Part shown: one piece after another, positions 24,901 through 33,993 of the stretch
Numbering within the stretch: position 1 is the stretch's first letter
Layout: the number at the start of each line of letters is the position of its first letter
Position numbers and translations under genes: made by a program
Assembly: GCF_945859685.1 (NCBI RefSeq)
Contig: NC_079147.1
Span: forward strand, 309,626,485 to 309,690,484
Direction of reading: 5' to 3'
Length of the DNA: 64,000 nt
DNA from: Eupeodes corollae
Lineage: Eukaryota; Arthropoda; Insecta; Diptera; Syrphidae
Notes under the pieces: generated by a model
The model's database searches: none
The model's input: only the letters and a program-made list of their open reading frames with translations
What the model was told of the DNA's origin: nothing

Positions 24901-27450
24901 CATAAAAATTGCATATTCACTTCACCGAAATTTAGAAAAAGTTGAATCTTACATGTCCTTAACACTTCCGCAAAAGTCCCCTTATTTTTTAATAGTTTTC
25001 AAGTTATTTCCAAAAAAGTGTACCTTGTTTCATTTTACCCGATTTATAAATTTTTCCTAAGGTCCAGAATAAAAGGATTTTTAGGGAATCGTTAGGGACG
25101 TATAAACGAAGGCCAAAACCAAAATTTAGCTTTTTAGGAATAATTGATGTCAAAATAATGCCATTTTTACTAGCGACACATAGCAACTTTATTTCAAGCA
25201 TTGCATGGTAAAGAATTTCGCACTCAAGATATTAATCAAAGATGACATTACAAGTGGGTACATTCATTCTGTCTATCTGTATATCTGTCCTATACCATTG
25301 GGTCGACATGTTCAACATATTCGCGTTGGGCGGTTTTTCAAAAAAAAAACTGCAATCGTCCCATACAAATTTATTGTTCAAGAATCGAAAATTAATTTTT
25401 TCTCAAAAACTAACTGATAGATTTTTATAATGTATACTCTAAAGCATCTTGCACATGAGCTACGAACTGGGAACTGTGATTGTTTGCATGTTTTGACTTT
25501 TCTTTCTATTCGCAGACAGCGAAGAAATGTCCATTTATTATTAACCTTTTCAACAAACAAAACAAGAGTGGTATGATTTTGAGGTTGAGTTGAACGCGAA
25601 AAATTCAATTCGTTGCAGTGTGGATGGTATGTGGAACGCGAATAGACTTTGACAGTTCGTAGCAACTACACTGTAATTTTTTACTACCAAATCGTCTTGT
25701 TTTAGAGAACTAAATGCAAATTTTATTATCCTAATATAAGTGTCAATTGGTTTCTTATAATTTAAATGTGTTTTTGTTTGAAATTCACTTTTTGAGATGT
25801 GTTAAATCACGTTTGTTCGTCCATTCGTTCATTCGTTGCTCGCTCTCATGTACAAGGCCCTTAAATTTGTTTTTCTTAACTTGGCTTATTTGATGAGCAA
25901 AAATGTCTTTTTTTCTGTTTCATACGAAATATTTTTTAAAATTCTATATCCAAAAAACCAGTAAACGTTTTTTAATTAAATTAATTGTAGTATAGAATAT
26001 TTATTAACACTAAGCTAAATACCAGTTATATTTTGGGAAAATTACTATCATTTAAGTTTTTATAAATAAAATTATTTTGCAGGCATATTTTTAAATCAAA
26101 AGGTACTATTTTTAAACAGACATTTTGGATCTAGGAGAAATTTGGTATGACCCAGTCGGTTATTTTATTTTGCGTTATTAGAGATCAAATAATATATAAG
26201 TGATGATGATGCATGTGATTTTCGTGAGTTTTCTAAGCTATTTGTTATGAAACAGTTTCTACTTATCAATTCCAGGAAACGCGTTCACCTAAATCAAGTG
26301 CAGAATTTTTAAAAAATAATTCTTGTCATGAGTTTTTTCTGAACAATATTTTTTCCCAGAAATATTTAATTTAACTCTTTCTCTTCTAAAAGTTTCACCA
26401 GAAAATGATTAATAAATCAATAAATTCATCTTTATGAGCTATCATCTATTCCGAAATTCAACTACATTCAACCGAAAAATGTTTGATGCCTTTTGTTACC
26501 CCATTCGAAATTGTACTTCTAATTCGAAGTGAAATTTCGTTCAGTAAAAACTCATAGTAGCTTTTTAACTATCAAACCAACAAAAATGTTTTTAGTAAAA
26601 CTTAAAATATGGTTAGATGATTTGGGGACGAAGGCTTTTAATTTTTTAGCTTAGAGCTTACACTGAACTGATTTAATCTTTATTACTCGGAAGTATGTAA
26701 AAACAAAAATGACTCTTGTCAAATAATTCTACTTTTTATATCAAAGTACAAGTATTCTAACTTGAATTTTTCAAATAAAATTGAAAACACAGTTTCATAC
26801 AACTTGCAATTCCTGTTCCTTCAAAACAAATTCTCTTGAAACGGAAATTTAGTTTTATTCTGTTAATGTAAATTCTCGACTCAAATTAATTACAATCCTT
26901 TATTTAAACTAAACAAAGTAAACCTCATCAATTAATTTGGCAGAAGGTTAAATGTAAATTAATCAGTGTACTATTTCAACATTTTTTATACCGTAGTTAT
27001 ATACCAGAGTTGAGAATAGATACTTTTAATAGGAATGAGAAAACTTCCAGATCTTTTGAAACGAAATCTTACACCTTTCCATCCAACTTACGACGACTAC
27101 CTTGAAGAGTGGTGCGAGATTTTGCCAACAAATCCTTATTTATTTCTGGAAAAAAAACTTTAATGACTTTTCTCTGAGTTTGCCAACCAAACGAATTTGC
27201 AACTCCAACTGCTGAGCCACAAAATTTAACAACTAGATCTAATTAAAAACGAAATTGCGCGGTAGACTGTGTGACCAAACATTGCTCTGGAGCTTTTTAG
27301 AGAATAAACCGCATCTATTTCAATCCTAGGTGTATATTCCCACTTACATTTATACTTGTACACAAAAGAAAGAATCCCCAATCCTTGTTATACTTACTGC
27401 AGTTGTATACTTTCCATTTGCACATTTTTAATTAAATGACTTCATTTTTG
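21925..27450. other. AT-rich stretch, probably intron upstream of the receptor exon
   Basis: No coding domain recognised over about 5.5 kb. A short CTG run lies near 22908-22926. Since a splice acceptor sits at 27451-27453 on the plus strand, at least the right end of this stretch is likely the last 5'-UTR intron of the sNPF receptor gene; the upstream exon could not be located. Confidence 0.5.
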
Positions 27451-27453
27451 CAG
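27451..27453 (+). other. Candidate 3' splice site before the receptor exon
   Basis: TTCATTTTTGCAG ends at 27453 after a pyrimidine-rich stretch, and is followed by more GC-balanced sequence that continues into the receptor ORF. It would start a leader of about 205 bases before the ATG. Inferred from consensus only. Confidence 0.6.
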
Positions 27454-27459
27454 GTGCTG

Positions 27460-27516
27460 ATGCAGATGCTGTTGGTGGTGATTGTATACAACAAGACAGC
27501 TTCTTGTTCTTCCTAA
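27460..27516 (+). promoter_or_regulatory. uORF 1, 18 codons
   Basis: Upstream AUG in the candidate leader opening an 18-codon frame (MQMLLVVIVY...) that stops at 27514-27516, well before the receptor start. The AUG context is ordinary. It may lower translation of the receptor. Confidence 0.5.
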
Positions 27517-27554
27517 ATCAAAGCCAAGCCAACCCAAAATACACCACACCAGAG

Positions 27555-27566
27555 ATGAATCCATAA
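27555..27566 (+). promoter_or_regulatory. uORF 2, three codons (MNP)
   Basis: AUG AAU CCA UAA in the leader. The AUG is preceded by AGAG (A at -4, G at -3). A minimal uORF that would permit reinitiation downstream. Confidence 0.5.
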
Positions 27567-27645
27567 TTTCTTGGCAAAAAACTTCAAAGCATTAAACAAA
27601 ACACTTCTATATTGTCCCCATCATCACAGAGCACAAAGCAAAACC

Positions 27646-27657
27646 ATGGAAACATAG
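27646..27657 (+). promoter_or_regulatory. uORF 3, three codons (MET), abutting the main start
   Basis: AUG GAA ACA UAG in a good context (AAACC AUG G). Its stop codon ends at 27657 and the receptor AUG starts at 27659, one base later. A ribosome terminating here is positioned directly at the main start, which suggests leaky scanning or termination-reinitiation control. Confidence 0.6.
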
Positions 27658-27658
27658 A

Positions 27659-29440
27659 ATGCAGAATCCGTCTCCATCTCCATTTCCAGCTACGTCGAAA
27701 CATTTGGTCCAGATTGCACTTGCCAGGATGAATGCAACAAATGCCATCAAGAATAGTTTCAGTTATGAATACAACAACACAATGTCCCCATCGCTTCTCG
27801 CAACGACGACGTCGATAACAGCAGCGGCGGCAAGAACCATGACAACAGGCACCCAATACTCGTCGTCTTCCTTCTTGCCTCTCTTCTCATCCACAACAAC
27901 GCCTTCATCCTCGTCTCAATCCCTTTGGTCGACAACAATCGCTGGTGGACAGAACGATACACTTATGGCAGCACGGTCAGCAGACTCTCCGGATGTCATC
28001 AAATACGAGCTGGTGCAGATTTTCTTCTGCATCCTGTACTCGACGGTGTTCGTCCTGGGAGTGTTTGGCAATGTACTGGTGTGCTATGTGGTCCTTCGTA
28101 ATCGGGCAATGCAAACTGTGACAAATATTTTCATAACCAACCTAGCCCTTTCCGATATACTCCTGTGCGTGCTAGCCGTTCCCTTCACACCCCTTTACAC
28201 GTTTATGGGTCGTTGGGCGTTCGGTAAGACTCTTTGTCACCTCGTGTCCTTTGCGCAGGGATGCAGCATATACATATCGACATTGACGCTCACCTCAATT
28301 GCTATCGATAGGTATTTCGTGATCATCTATCCTTTCCATCCGAGGATGAAGCTGTCCACCTGCATCGCGATTATTGTCAGCATCTGGGTGATATCCTTGC
28401 TGGCCACCCTACCATATGGCATGTACATGAAAGTGGTGGCCGAAGACACCAGTCCAGCGCCGACAACGCTCCGACCTGCCACCGGGCTCGAAAACTCAAC
28501 AGTTCCGCACAGTTCGAGCCGATATCCGATATCAGCCTGGACCTTCGCCTTCGAGAACACAACTTCGTCATCGTCAATGGTGCCAACGTATTGCGAAGAG
28601 AACTGGCCGTCAGAGCAATACCGCAAGGTGTTCGGTTCGGTCACGACTATCCTGCAGTTTGTTCTTCCCTTCTTCATCATATCAATCTGCTATATCTGGG
28701 TGTCAGTGAAACTGAACGCTCGTGCCCGGGCGAAGCCCGGCAGTAAAAGCTCTCGGCGGGAAGAGGCCGATAGGGATCGAAAAAAGCGGACAAACCGCAT
28801 GTTAATCTCCATGGTGGCCGTGTTTGGTCTATCATGGTTGCCAATCAATGTCGTGAACATACTGGACGACTTCTACGAGAAGTCCAACGAATGGCGCTTC
28901 TACACGCTGTTCTTTTTCGTCGCGCACTCCATTGCCATGTCCTCCACCTGCTATAACCCATTTTTATACGCCTGGTTGAACGAGAACTTCCGCAAGGAGT
29001 TCAAGCACGTATTGCCGTGCTTCAATCCTTCCAACAACAACATCATCAATATAACGCGTACTTACAATCGCTCCGACCGCAACACCTGCGGTCCCAGGCT
29101 GCATCACAACGAGGCCGATCTGGACAACGGGGATAACAACCTAATGCTGACGGAAGATAAATGCTCGAAAAAGAAGGACATTATCATACCACGTGAAGCG
29201 ACCTACGGCAATGGGGCGGCTTCCATAACAGGCAAACGTGATAAGAAAGGTGTCGATATCCTGCTGAACGATGATCCATTGAAGGAGGATAATGATGTGG
29301 ATTCGGGCGATGAGCAGACGGTCGAGATGAGGTTTTGCGAGACACCCTTCATGAGTTCGGACAATACAACGGGATGTAGCAACTTCGAGACAAGTACCAC
29401 CGACAACGAAAGGACAAATGTATCTCTGATATCCAACTAA
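27659..29440 (+). CDS. sNPF-R: Short neuropeptide F receptor (class A GPCR)
   Basis: A plasma-membrane G-protein-coupled receptor for short neuropeptide F peptides, which in flies acts in feeding, growth and circadian circuits (family knowledge). The 593 residues match Drosophila sNPF-R in length and order. The Ser/Thr-rich extracellular N-terminus (1-115) has NxT sequons. TM1 is about 119-146, TM2 156-178, TM3 193-216 with DRY at 217-219, TM4 235-257, TM5 325-352, TM6 380-402 (GLSWLP) and TM7 415-438 with NPFLY at 433-437. Cys193 and Cys312 would form the usual disulfide. The second extracellular loop carries a long low-complexity insert (about 260-308). The 353-380 loop is basic and the tail contains VLPCFNPSNNNIINITR, nearly identical to Drosophila. 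An in-frame TAA at 27593-27595 precedes the ATG; Met24 is a weaker alternative start. The coding region is intronless here. Identification is firm; fine boundaries of the N-terminus are inferred. Confidence 0.96.
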   Translation: MQNPSPSPFPATSKHLVQIALARMNATNAIKNSFSYEYNNTMSPSLLATTTSITAAAARTMTTGTQYSSSSFLPLFSSTTTPSSSSQSLWSTTIAGGQNDTLMAARSADSPDVIKYELVQIFFCILYSTVFVLGVFGNVLVCYVVLRNRAMQTVTNIFITNLALSDILLCVLAVPFTPLYTFMGRWAFGKTLCHLVSFAQGCSIYISTLTLTSIAIDRYFVIIYPFHPRMKLSTCIAIIVSIWVISLLATLPYGMYMKVVAEDTSPAPTTLRPATGLENSTVPHSSSRYPISAWTFAFENTTSSSSMVPTYCEENWPSEQYRKVFGSVTTILQFVLPFFIISICYIWVSVKLNARARAKPGSKSSRREEADRDRKKRTNRMLISMVAVFGLSWLPINVVNILDDFYEKSNEWRFYTLFFFVAHSIAMSSTCYNPFLYAWLNENFRKEFKHVLPCFNPSNNNIINITRTYNRSDRNTCGPRLHHNEADLDNGDNNLMLTEDKCSKKKDIIIPREATYGNGAASITGKRDKKGVDILLNDDPLKEDNDVDSGDEQTVEMRFCETPFMSSDNTTGCSNFETSTTDNERTNVSLISN

Positions 29441-29441
29441 G

Positions 29442-29447
29442 GTAAGT
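29442..29447 (+). other. Consensus 5' splice site just after the stop codon
   Basis: TAA (29438-29440), G, then GTAAGT. This is a near-perfect U1 donor, implying a 3'-UTR intron that begins two bases after the stop. If it is not used, AATAAA at 29495-29500 could end the transcript. Confidence 0.65.
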
Positions 29448-29494
29448 TCCTTTTCGTTTTTTGTTCATCCTTTTTATATATTTTCTTTTTTGAT

Positions 29495-29500
29495 AATAAA
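29495..29500 (+). terminator. Candidate polyadenylation signal
   Basis: AATAAA 55 bases after the receptor stop codon, within the candidate 3'-UTR intron. It would yield a short 3' UTR if the donor at 29442 is skipped. Frequent by chance in AT-rich DNA. Confidence 0.3.
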
Positions 29501-30292
29501 GTGAAATTTTTATCGTGTGCTTAATGCTTATTGGAACCAAAATCAATGAGCCACAGCTGCTTCACTTCGGGAGCCGTCAATTTTCTTTATATTTATGTTG
29601 TGACATCTGGTTTATGATAAAAGGTGTCGTGCTCGTGCACACTCTTTGACTGACTCCGAACAATGGATATGGATGTAGATGGATTGGACATTAGAATAGG
29701 TTCCTTTATTTTCATTTGTGTTTTTTCCTTTGCTGCTCTTGACATGTCATTAAAATTGTGTATGTATATAAAACGCTCTTCTGGGTAGAAATGAAAGTTT
29801 TGCCATGTTTCAATTAAAATTGAAATTTTACTTTTGGGTATCAAACTCAGAAGTCAATAAATGAGCAAGATTTTATTGCAAAGTAAAATTCATATTCATT
29901 AAATTAACAAAGGAAATTAATCAATCTCAGAATATTATCCAAAAAATAATAAAATGAAATTCCAAACTAAAATTGAAAAACAGTCTATTGCAGGCGGAGA
30001 GGTAATCCAACGGGCACCTTTTGACGGAGATCTCTTTATGTAGCGTTTGAATTTAGCTCAAAAACATATTCTGAATCTTTTCAGTCAATTATTGACAATA
30101 TTTCATCATGTTTCGTAACAATACTTTTTAACAGACTCCTTAAATAGCGGCTTGGAATACGAAGCTTTTACATGTCTTTCGAACTATCTCCGAGTAATCT
30201 AATTCTTCCACTTAATGACTTGAATGAGGTCAATATTTTCAATTCCACGAAATATGTTCAAGAATTATTCTTCTTTACTTCCAAATTTGTAA
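29501..30292. other. Non-coding stretch downstream of the receptor
   Basis: AT-rich; likely 3'-UTR intron or flank of the receptor gene. The antisense ORFs at 29349-29546 and 29593-29844 show no domain. Confidence 0.5.
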
Positions 30293-30592
30293 TACCCGTG
30301 GCGTGATGCTTGGTGCGTTGAACTGTCATGCCAGAAGTCTTGGGTTCAGACCCTGCCTGCGCCATCTAAAGCTTTTTTTCACAGGTACTGCATTTTGCGA
30401 GGAATTGCCAAATCTTCCAAGAGTAATTCTTGTCGTGAAAAGTGCTTTCCCATATAAGCCGTTAGGAATCGGCTTAAAACAGTAGGTCTCCTCCATTCCT
30501 GCCAACACTACTCGCACAAAGGAATGGTTGAGAGTTTTAAGTCACAAGGCCCTAGTTCTAAAAGGACTGTTGCGCCACCTAATTTATTTATA
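30293..30592 (+). mobile_element. tRNA-derived SINE, full length
   Basis: The clearest copy, about 300 bp. The head (30294-30365) resembles a tRNA: an A-box-like TGGCGTGATGCTTGGTGCG, an anticodon-loop-like ACTGTCATGCC and a B-box-like GGGTTCAGACCCT. With the 63308 copy, where GATGGTTAGTA precedes GGACTGTCATG, the head most resembles tRNA-Asp (anticodon GTC). The body follows (CACAGGTACTGC, AAGAGTAATTCTTGTCGTGA, CTCCATTCCTGCC) and ends GTTGCGCCACC with an AT-rich tail. The short ORFs over it (30303-30485 plus, 30326-30517 minus) are not genes. Confidence 0.87.
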
Positions 30593-32582
30593 TATGCTTC
30601 CGCCAATGACCTAATTAAATGTATGTTCATCTCTAAGAACTTGTTTAACTTTTTTTAGTATTACAGACATTTGTTCAAAGCTGAGATTAATTAAAAATTA
30701 CTTGCGAAGCATAATTGGGCAAGAAATACTCAAGCTTTTAAAATCGAAGTGTAAAGTCATTGATGAATTCACTTCTGTTAAATGCAGACAAAAACTGGTG
30801 TTAAACAATAAGATACAACTTTTCTTGCAAAATTGCGAACTGTGACACCAAAATGTTCATCATGTTTGTAGTTGATTTTAATAAAATTTTTTGAATAGTG
30901 TAATGGTTCTTTTTTAATAATGACCCTTTTTTACTTCACAAATGTCAAAAGTTTTCATCTTTTAAAGTGACAGCTGTCCAACAAGCGGACTATTCCTAAT
31001 TAAACTTCTAATTGGAAAATCTTTTATAAAGATTTTTTTTTGTTTAAATTCAATATGATACATTTCTGTCTGCCATTTGAAAATATTAAAAAATCATCCA
31101 AATCCAAAAGTCTTTCTTGTCACACAAAAATCTTATTTCCCAAATTCGTTATTTTAATAAAAAATTAATCTTTCAATAAAAAAAGTTCAAGTCAGCCAAA
31201 GACCAATCTGCAATCGATTTAACCATTAAATTGGTTAAGTGCTTATCCTTGTTCATTCCACAAAAATCCTTCAAACCACATTTATCTAGTTTATTAAAAA
31301 GTTAAGGACAGGCACAGGACACTGCTTACCAAAGACAAATATAGAGCAATTGCCAGTTTCTATGCAGCCACAGACAAGACAGTATTATTGGCTTCTGACC
31401 TAATCTCTCAAATGCATCTGCTATACAGTACACTCTCATTCCCATCGTTCCAGTAGTTTACCTCGGAATCAGTATCAGCATCAGAACCTACTCTCGTATA
31501 TTTCTTTCGGTTTTTATTCCTTTTACGGACGATTTAATAAATTGACATTTTGCCATGAAATTCTACAGATCGAGCTCTGCTGGAATTATTTCGTTATTAT
31601 TGCGTTACGGTGATAGATACGTATACCTTCAGATTATGAAGTTGTTATAGACTGTAGCTTTTTGGCGGAAAATACTTTATTTTATGGATCAATCAAAACC
31701 AAGTGTAGCCTCATCCTGAAGGAGGCAATACGAGAGATTCCATCACAAAAAAAGGAAGAAGGAAAAAGGACACGGTATGGACTCAGGCATCACGGCATGA
31801 ATCGGGTAGCTTTGGGAGTGGATGAAAGATGAAAATGCTAAGTACGTATTGTATAAATGTTTATGGAGGTATGTTTGATGTTAACATATCCTTAAACCAC
31901 AAAATAAGGAGGCAGAAAAGGGAAAAATCACAAGGCGGAACTTTGTTACACTAAAAAGAAAGTAACATTATACTGTGGCTCCATGTGGCGGGGATAGACC
32001 TTCATTAAAACTATTTAGGTTTAACGTTTTATGCTCAGATATACATGTATAGAGTGTTATTACAATGAGCCCTAGCCGATAAGGAAAACGCATAAAAAAG
32101 AAGGAAAGGACGAAGAGGTTTTTCTTTCTTTCATTCCCCTTTTTTGTTTCCTCTGTCAAACTATTCGTACACGGGTTTGAGTACAAAAATAACAATTTTC
32201 TTAACATAATCTGAAATCATCCCACTTCAGAAAGAGGACTTTTTAGTGCTTTTATACAGTAGAGATCCTATTGGGATACGCTTGTTTATGCAGGCATTAA
32301 CGCAACACTTAAAAACGTGTAGTGAAAATGTTTTTTTTTTTTTTAACTGAATTGCGCTTTTAGTTAAATTTGTTTTGTTGCAGTTATTTATACTAGAAAA
32401 GTGATTTGATTTTATGATAACTATGTGTAATAATTATTTTTATGTTTATTAAAATCAACGAATAAATTCATTAGCAACACCTATAACCTTTCAAAATTCT
32501 AATCAATATATTGATTCATCAAAAAAAAAAGTAAAATATAGATGTTTTTATTTACTCCACGACAAATTTTCTTTTTATTTAT
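30593..32582. other. Stretch without recognisable gene
   Basis: AT-rich with a few less AT-rich patches (31300-31500, 31690-31830). No domain, RNA gene or element end recognised. The minus ORFs at 31968-32207 and 32499-32735 are AT-driven and lack any known motif. Confidence 0.45.
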
Positions 32583-32701
32583 GTAAACGCTGGTGTTCCT
32601 CAGGGCTCTGTCCTGTCTCTCATACTTTTTCCCATTTTCGTTAATAATCTTCTCTCCGAAAATCGCTGACGAGAGTAACCTTAGCTTTTCATATTGGTTT
32701 A

Positions 32702-33053
32702 GGATGCCCAATTTTTTAATGCAGTTAGAAACCACTTCCTATTCCCTATGAACTTAACTGACATGAATAGTATAATGAAAGTTGAAGATCAAAACGTTGC
32801 ACTGAATATATATAAATATGTTAGAAACTCGCTTAACTTAAGAGCTTTTATCCTTAACGAATGATAAATCCAGGTTTCAGGTTAAGTAATAAAAGTAATT
32901 ATTTTTTTATTTCCTTTATAATTGTTGCTTCATATCTTACCTTATTGTTCTGTTAGATAAATTAAAATTATATTGCAGTTACCTTATGAAATAATGTAAT
33001 ATTTACATATTGCCAATCAATTTGTAAAAGCTAAGCTTATAAACAAATAAAAA

Positions 33054-33087
<34 letters not shown>
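32702..33087 (+). mobile_element. 5'-truncated LINE tail with (CTAT)n end
   Basis: A 386-bp insertion into the LINE above, flanked by the 13-bp direct repeat TCATATTGGTTTA (32689-32701 and 33088-33100). It ends in AACAAATAAAAA and a TATC microsatellite, typical of I- and R1-group LINEs whose 3' ends are short tandem repeats. Its tail resembles the minus-strand LINE that ends at 50376. No complete ORF. Confidence 0.8.

Positions 33088-33088
<1 letters not shown>
33053..33088 (+). repeat. (TATC)n microsatellite, LINE tail
   Basis: About nine uninterrupted TATC units, forming the 3' terminus of the LINE insertion rather than an independent simple repeat. Confidence 0.85.
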
Positions 33089-33089
<1 letters not shown>

Positions 33090-33514
33090 ATATTGGTTTA
33101 TAGATTATCTTGGGGCAGAAATCTTCAACTACAATGTATGATTAGCTCATTAAGTTGTTACTTTGACAGGGTATTGTTAAATGGGGAAGAAAAACTCTAG
33201 ACAAAACTTAATGGTGCCAATTGTCTTTAAAACGTAATTTATCACCTTTGCCTCTTTATATGAACGAAATTTGTATAAAGGACGATGAACATCTCAAAAT
33301 TTTCGTTATGTGAACTACTAAACAGATCTTAAGAAACGGTCACATACGAGGTTTCGTCAAAAATACCGCAAATTTTGTGGGTTTCCAGAGACGATATATA
33401 TAAACTAATGTTGCATGGTGGAAGAGATTCAAGGTTACAAGTGAAGGCCTCCAAATTTCAAACGTATCCCCAAATACAAATCCAACAAATGTTTTTAGAC
33501 TACAAAGTTGCGCC

Positions 33515-33633
33515 ATAGAATGTCCCGCACATTCACCACACTTAAACCAAATTAAAAATCATTTGGCTGACGTAAAGATGGAAGCATATCGTTGCAGACG
33601 AAGTTACTATAAATTACTCTGGTTTATACGCTG
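33515..33633 (+). pseudogene. Tc1 transposase C-terminal remnant, split by BEL insertion
   Basis: The plus strand reads IECPAHSPHLNQIKNHLADV followed by KMEAYRC and a KLLWFI segment, matching the CPAxSPDLNPIENLWxDVK region of Tc1-like transposases. The catalytic Glu of the ENLW motif is Lys here. The BEL/Pao element inserted after the CGCTG at 33629-33633. The frame resumes at 39163 as WLLPGFKSN and stops a few codons later. The upstream part of the transposase could not be recognised with confidence. Confidence 0.65.
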
Positions 33634-33993
33634 TGTTAAGACGAAAACCAAGCTTTTATAGTCGCAAAAGAAATACTTTTTTTTTTTTTATATAGCGGCT
33701 TAAAAATTCTGAAATTTATTTAGTTTATTTATATATGTACATATTTTTATAATGTGTTTTCATATTATATTACCTTGGTTTACAATTTGTATTTTAATAA
33801 ATTTTTATTTATTTTTAAATATTTCAATATGTAGTCTTTCTATTCAGATTTCGAATACAAAAATGAGGTAAAGGAAAGCGAAATAGGTTAAGTTTAGTTT
33901 TGCACATTGCAAATTGCAACAGCTGCAATAAAGGTCAGGGTTGTCTTCGAAGTATTGGGTAAACTTACTGCGACAATGCAGATGTCGCTAACA
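33634..33993 (-). repeat. BEL/Pao 3' LTR
   Basis: 360 bp, TG...CA ends. Nearly identical to the other LTR except for two patches (about 33690-33710 and 33800-33820), where this copy is shorter. The integrase ORF runs 29 bases into it. Confidence 0.93.

Larger units (their letters stand above)
32583..33320 (+). pseudogene. LINE reverse-transcriptase fragment, interrupted
   Basis: The plus strand from 32583 encodes NAGVPQGSVLSLILF and IFVNNLLSE (RT block B), then a frame break and ADESNLSFSYW (a decayed ADD active-site block). After removal of the insertion 32702-33087 it continues past 33101, with KRNLSPLPLYMNEICIKDDE and HLKIF close to the usual HLKILG block (about 33215-33305). It is a Jockey-type non-LTR remnant with frameshifts and stops. 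No endonuclease domain or 3' tail was found, so both ends are lost or unrecognised. Confidence 0.75.

Noticed and set aside
26305..26340. Possible SINE fragment (AATTCTTGTCATGA)
   Set aside because: Only about 14 bases match the SINE body; no adjoining similarity.
27584..28680. Minus-strand ORFs of 67-117 codons over the receptor exon
   Set aside because: They are antisense reflections of the GC-balanced receptor coding sequence; Cys/Arg-rich translations without any domain.
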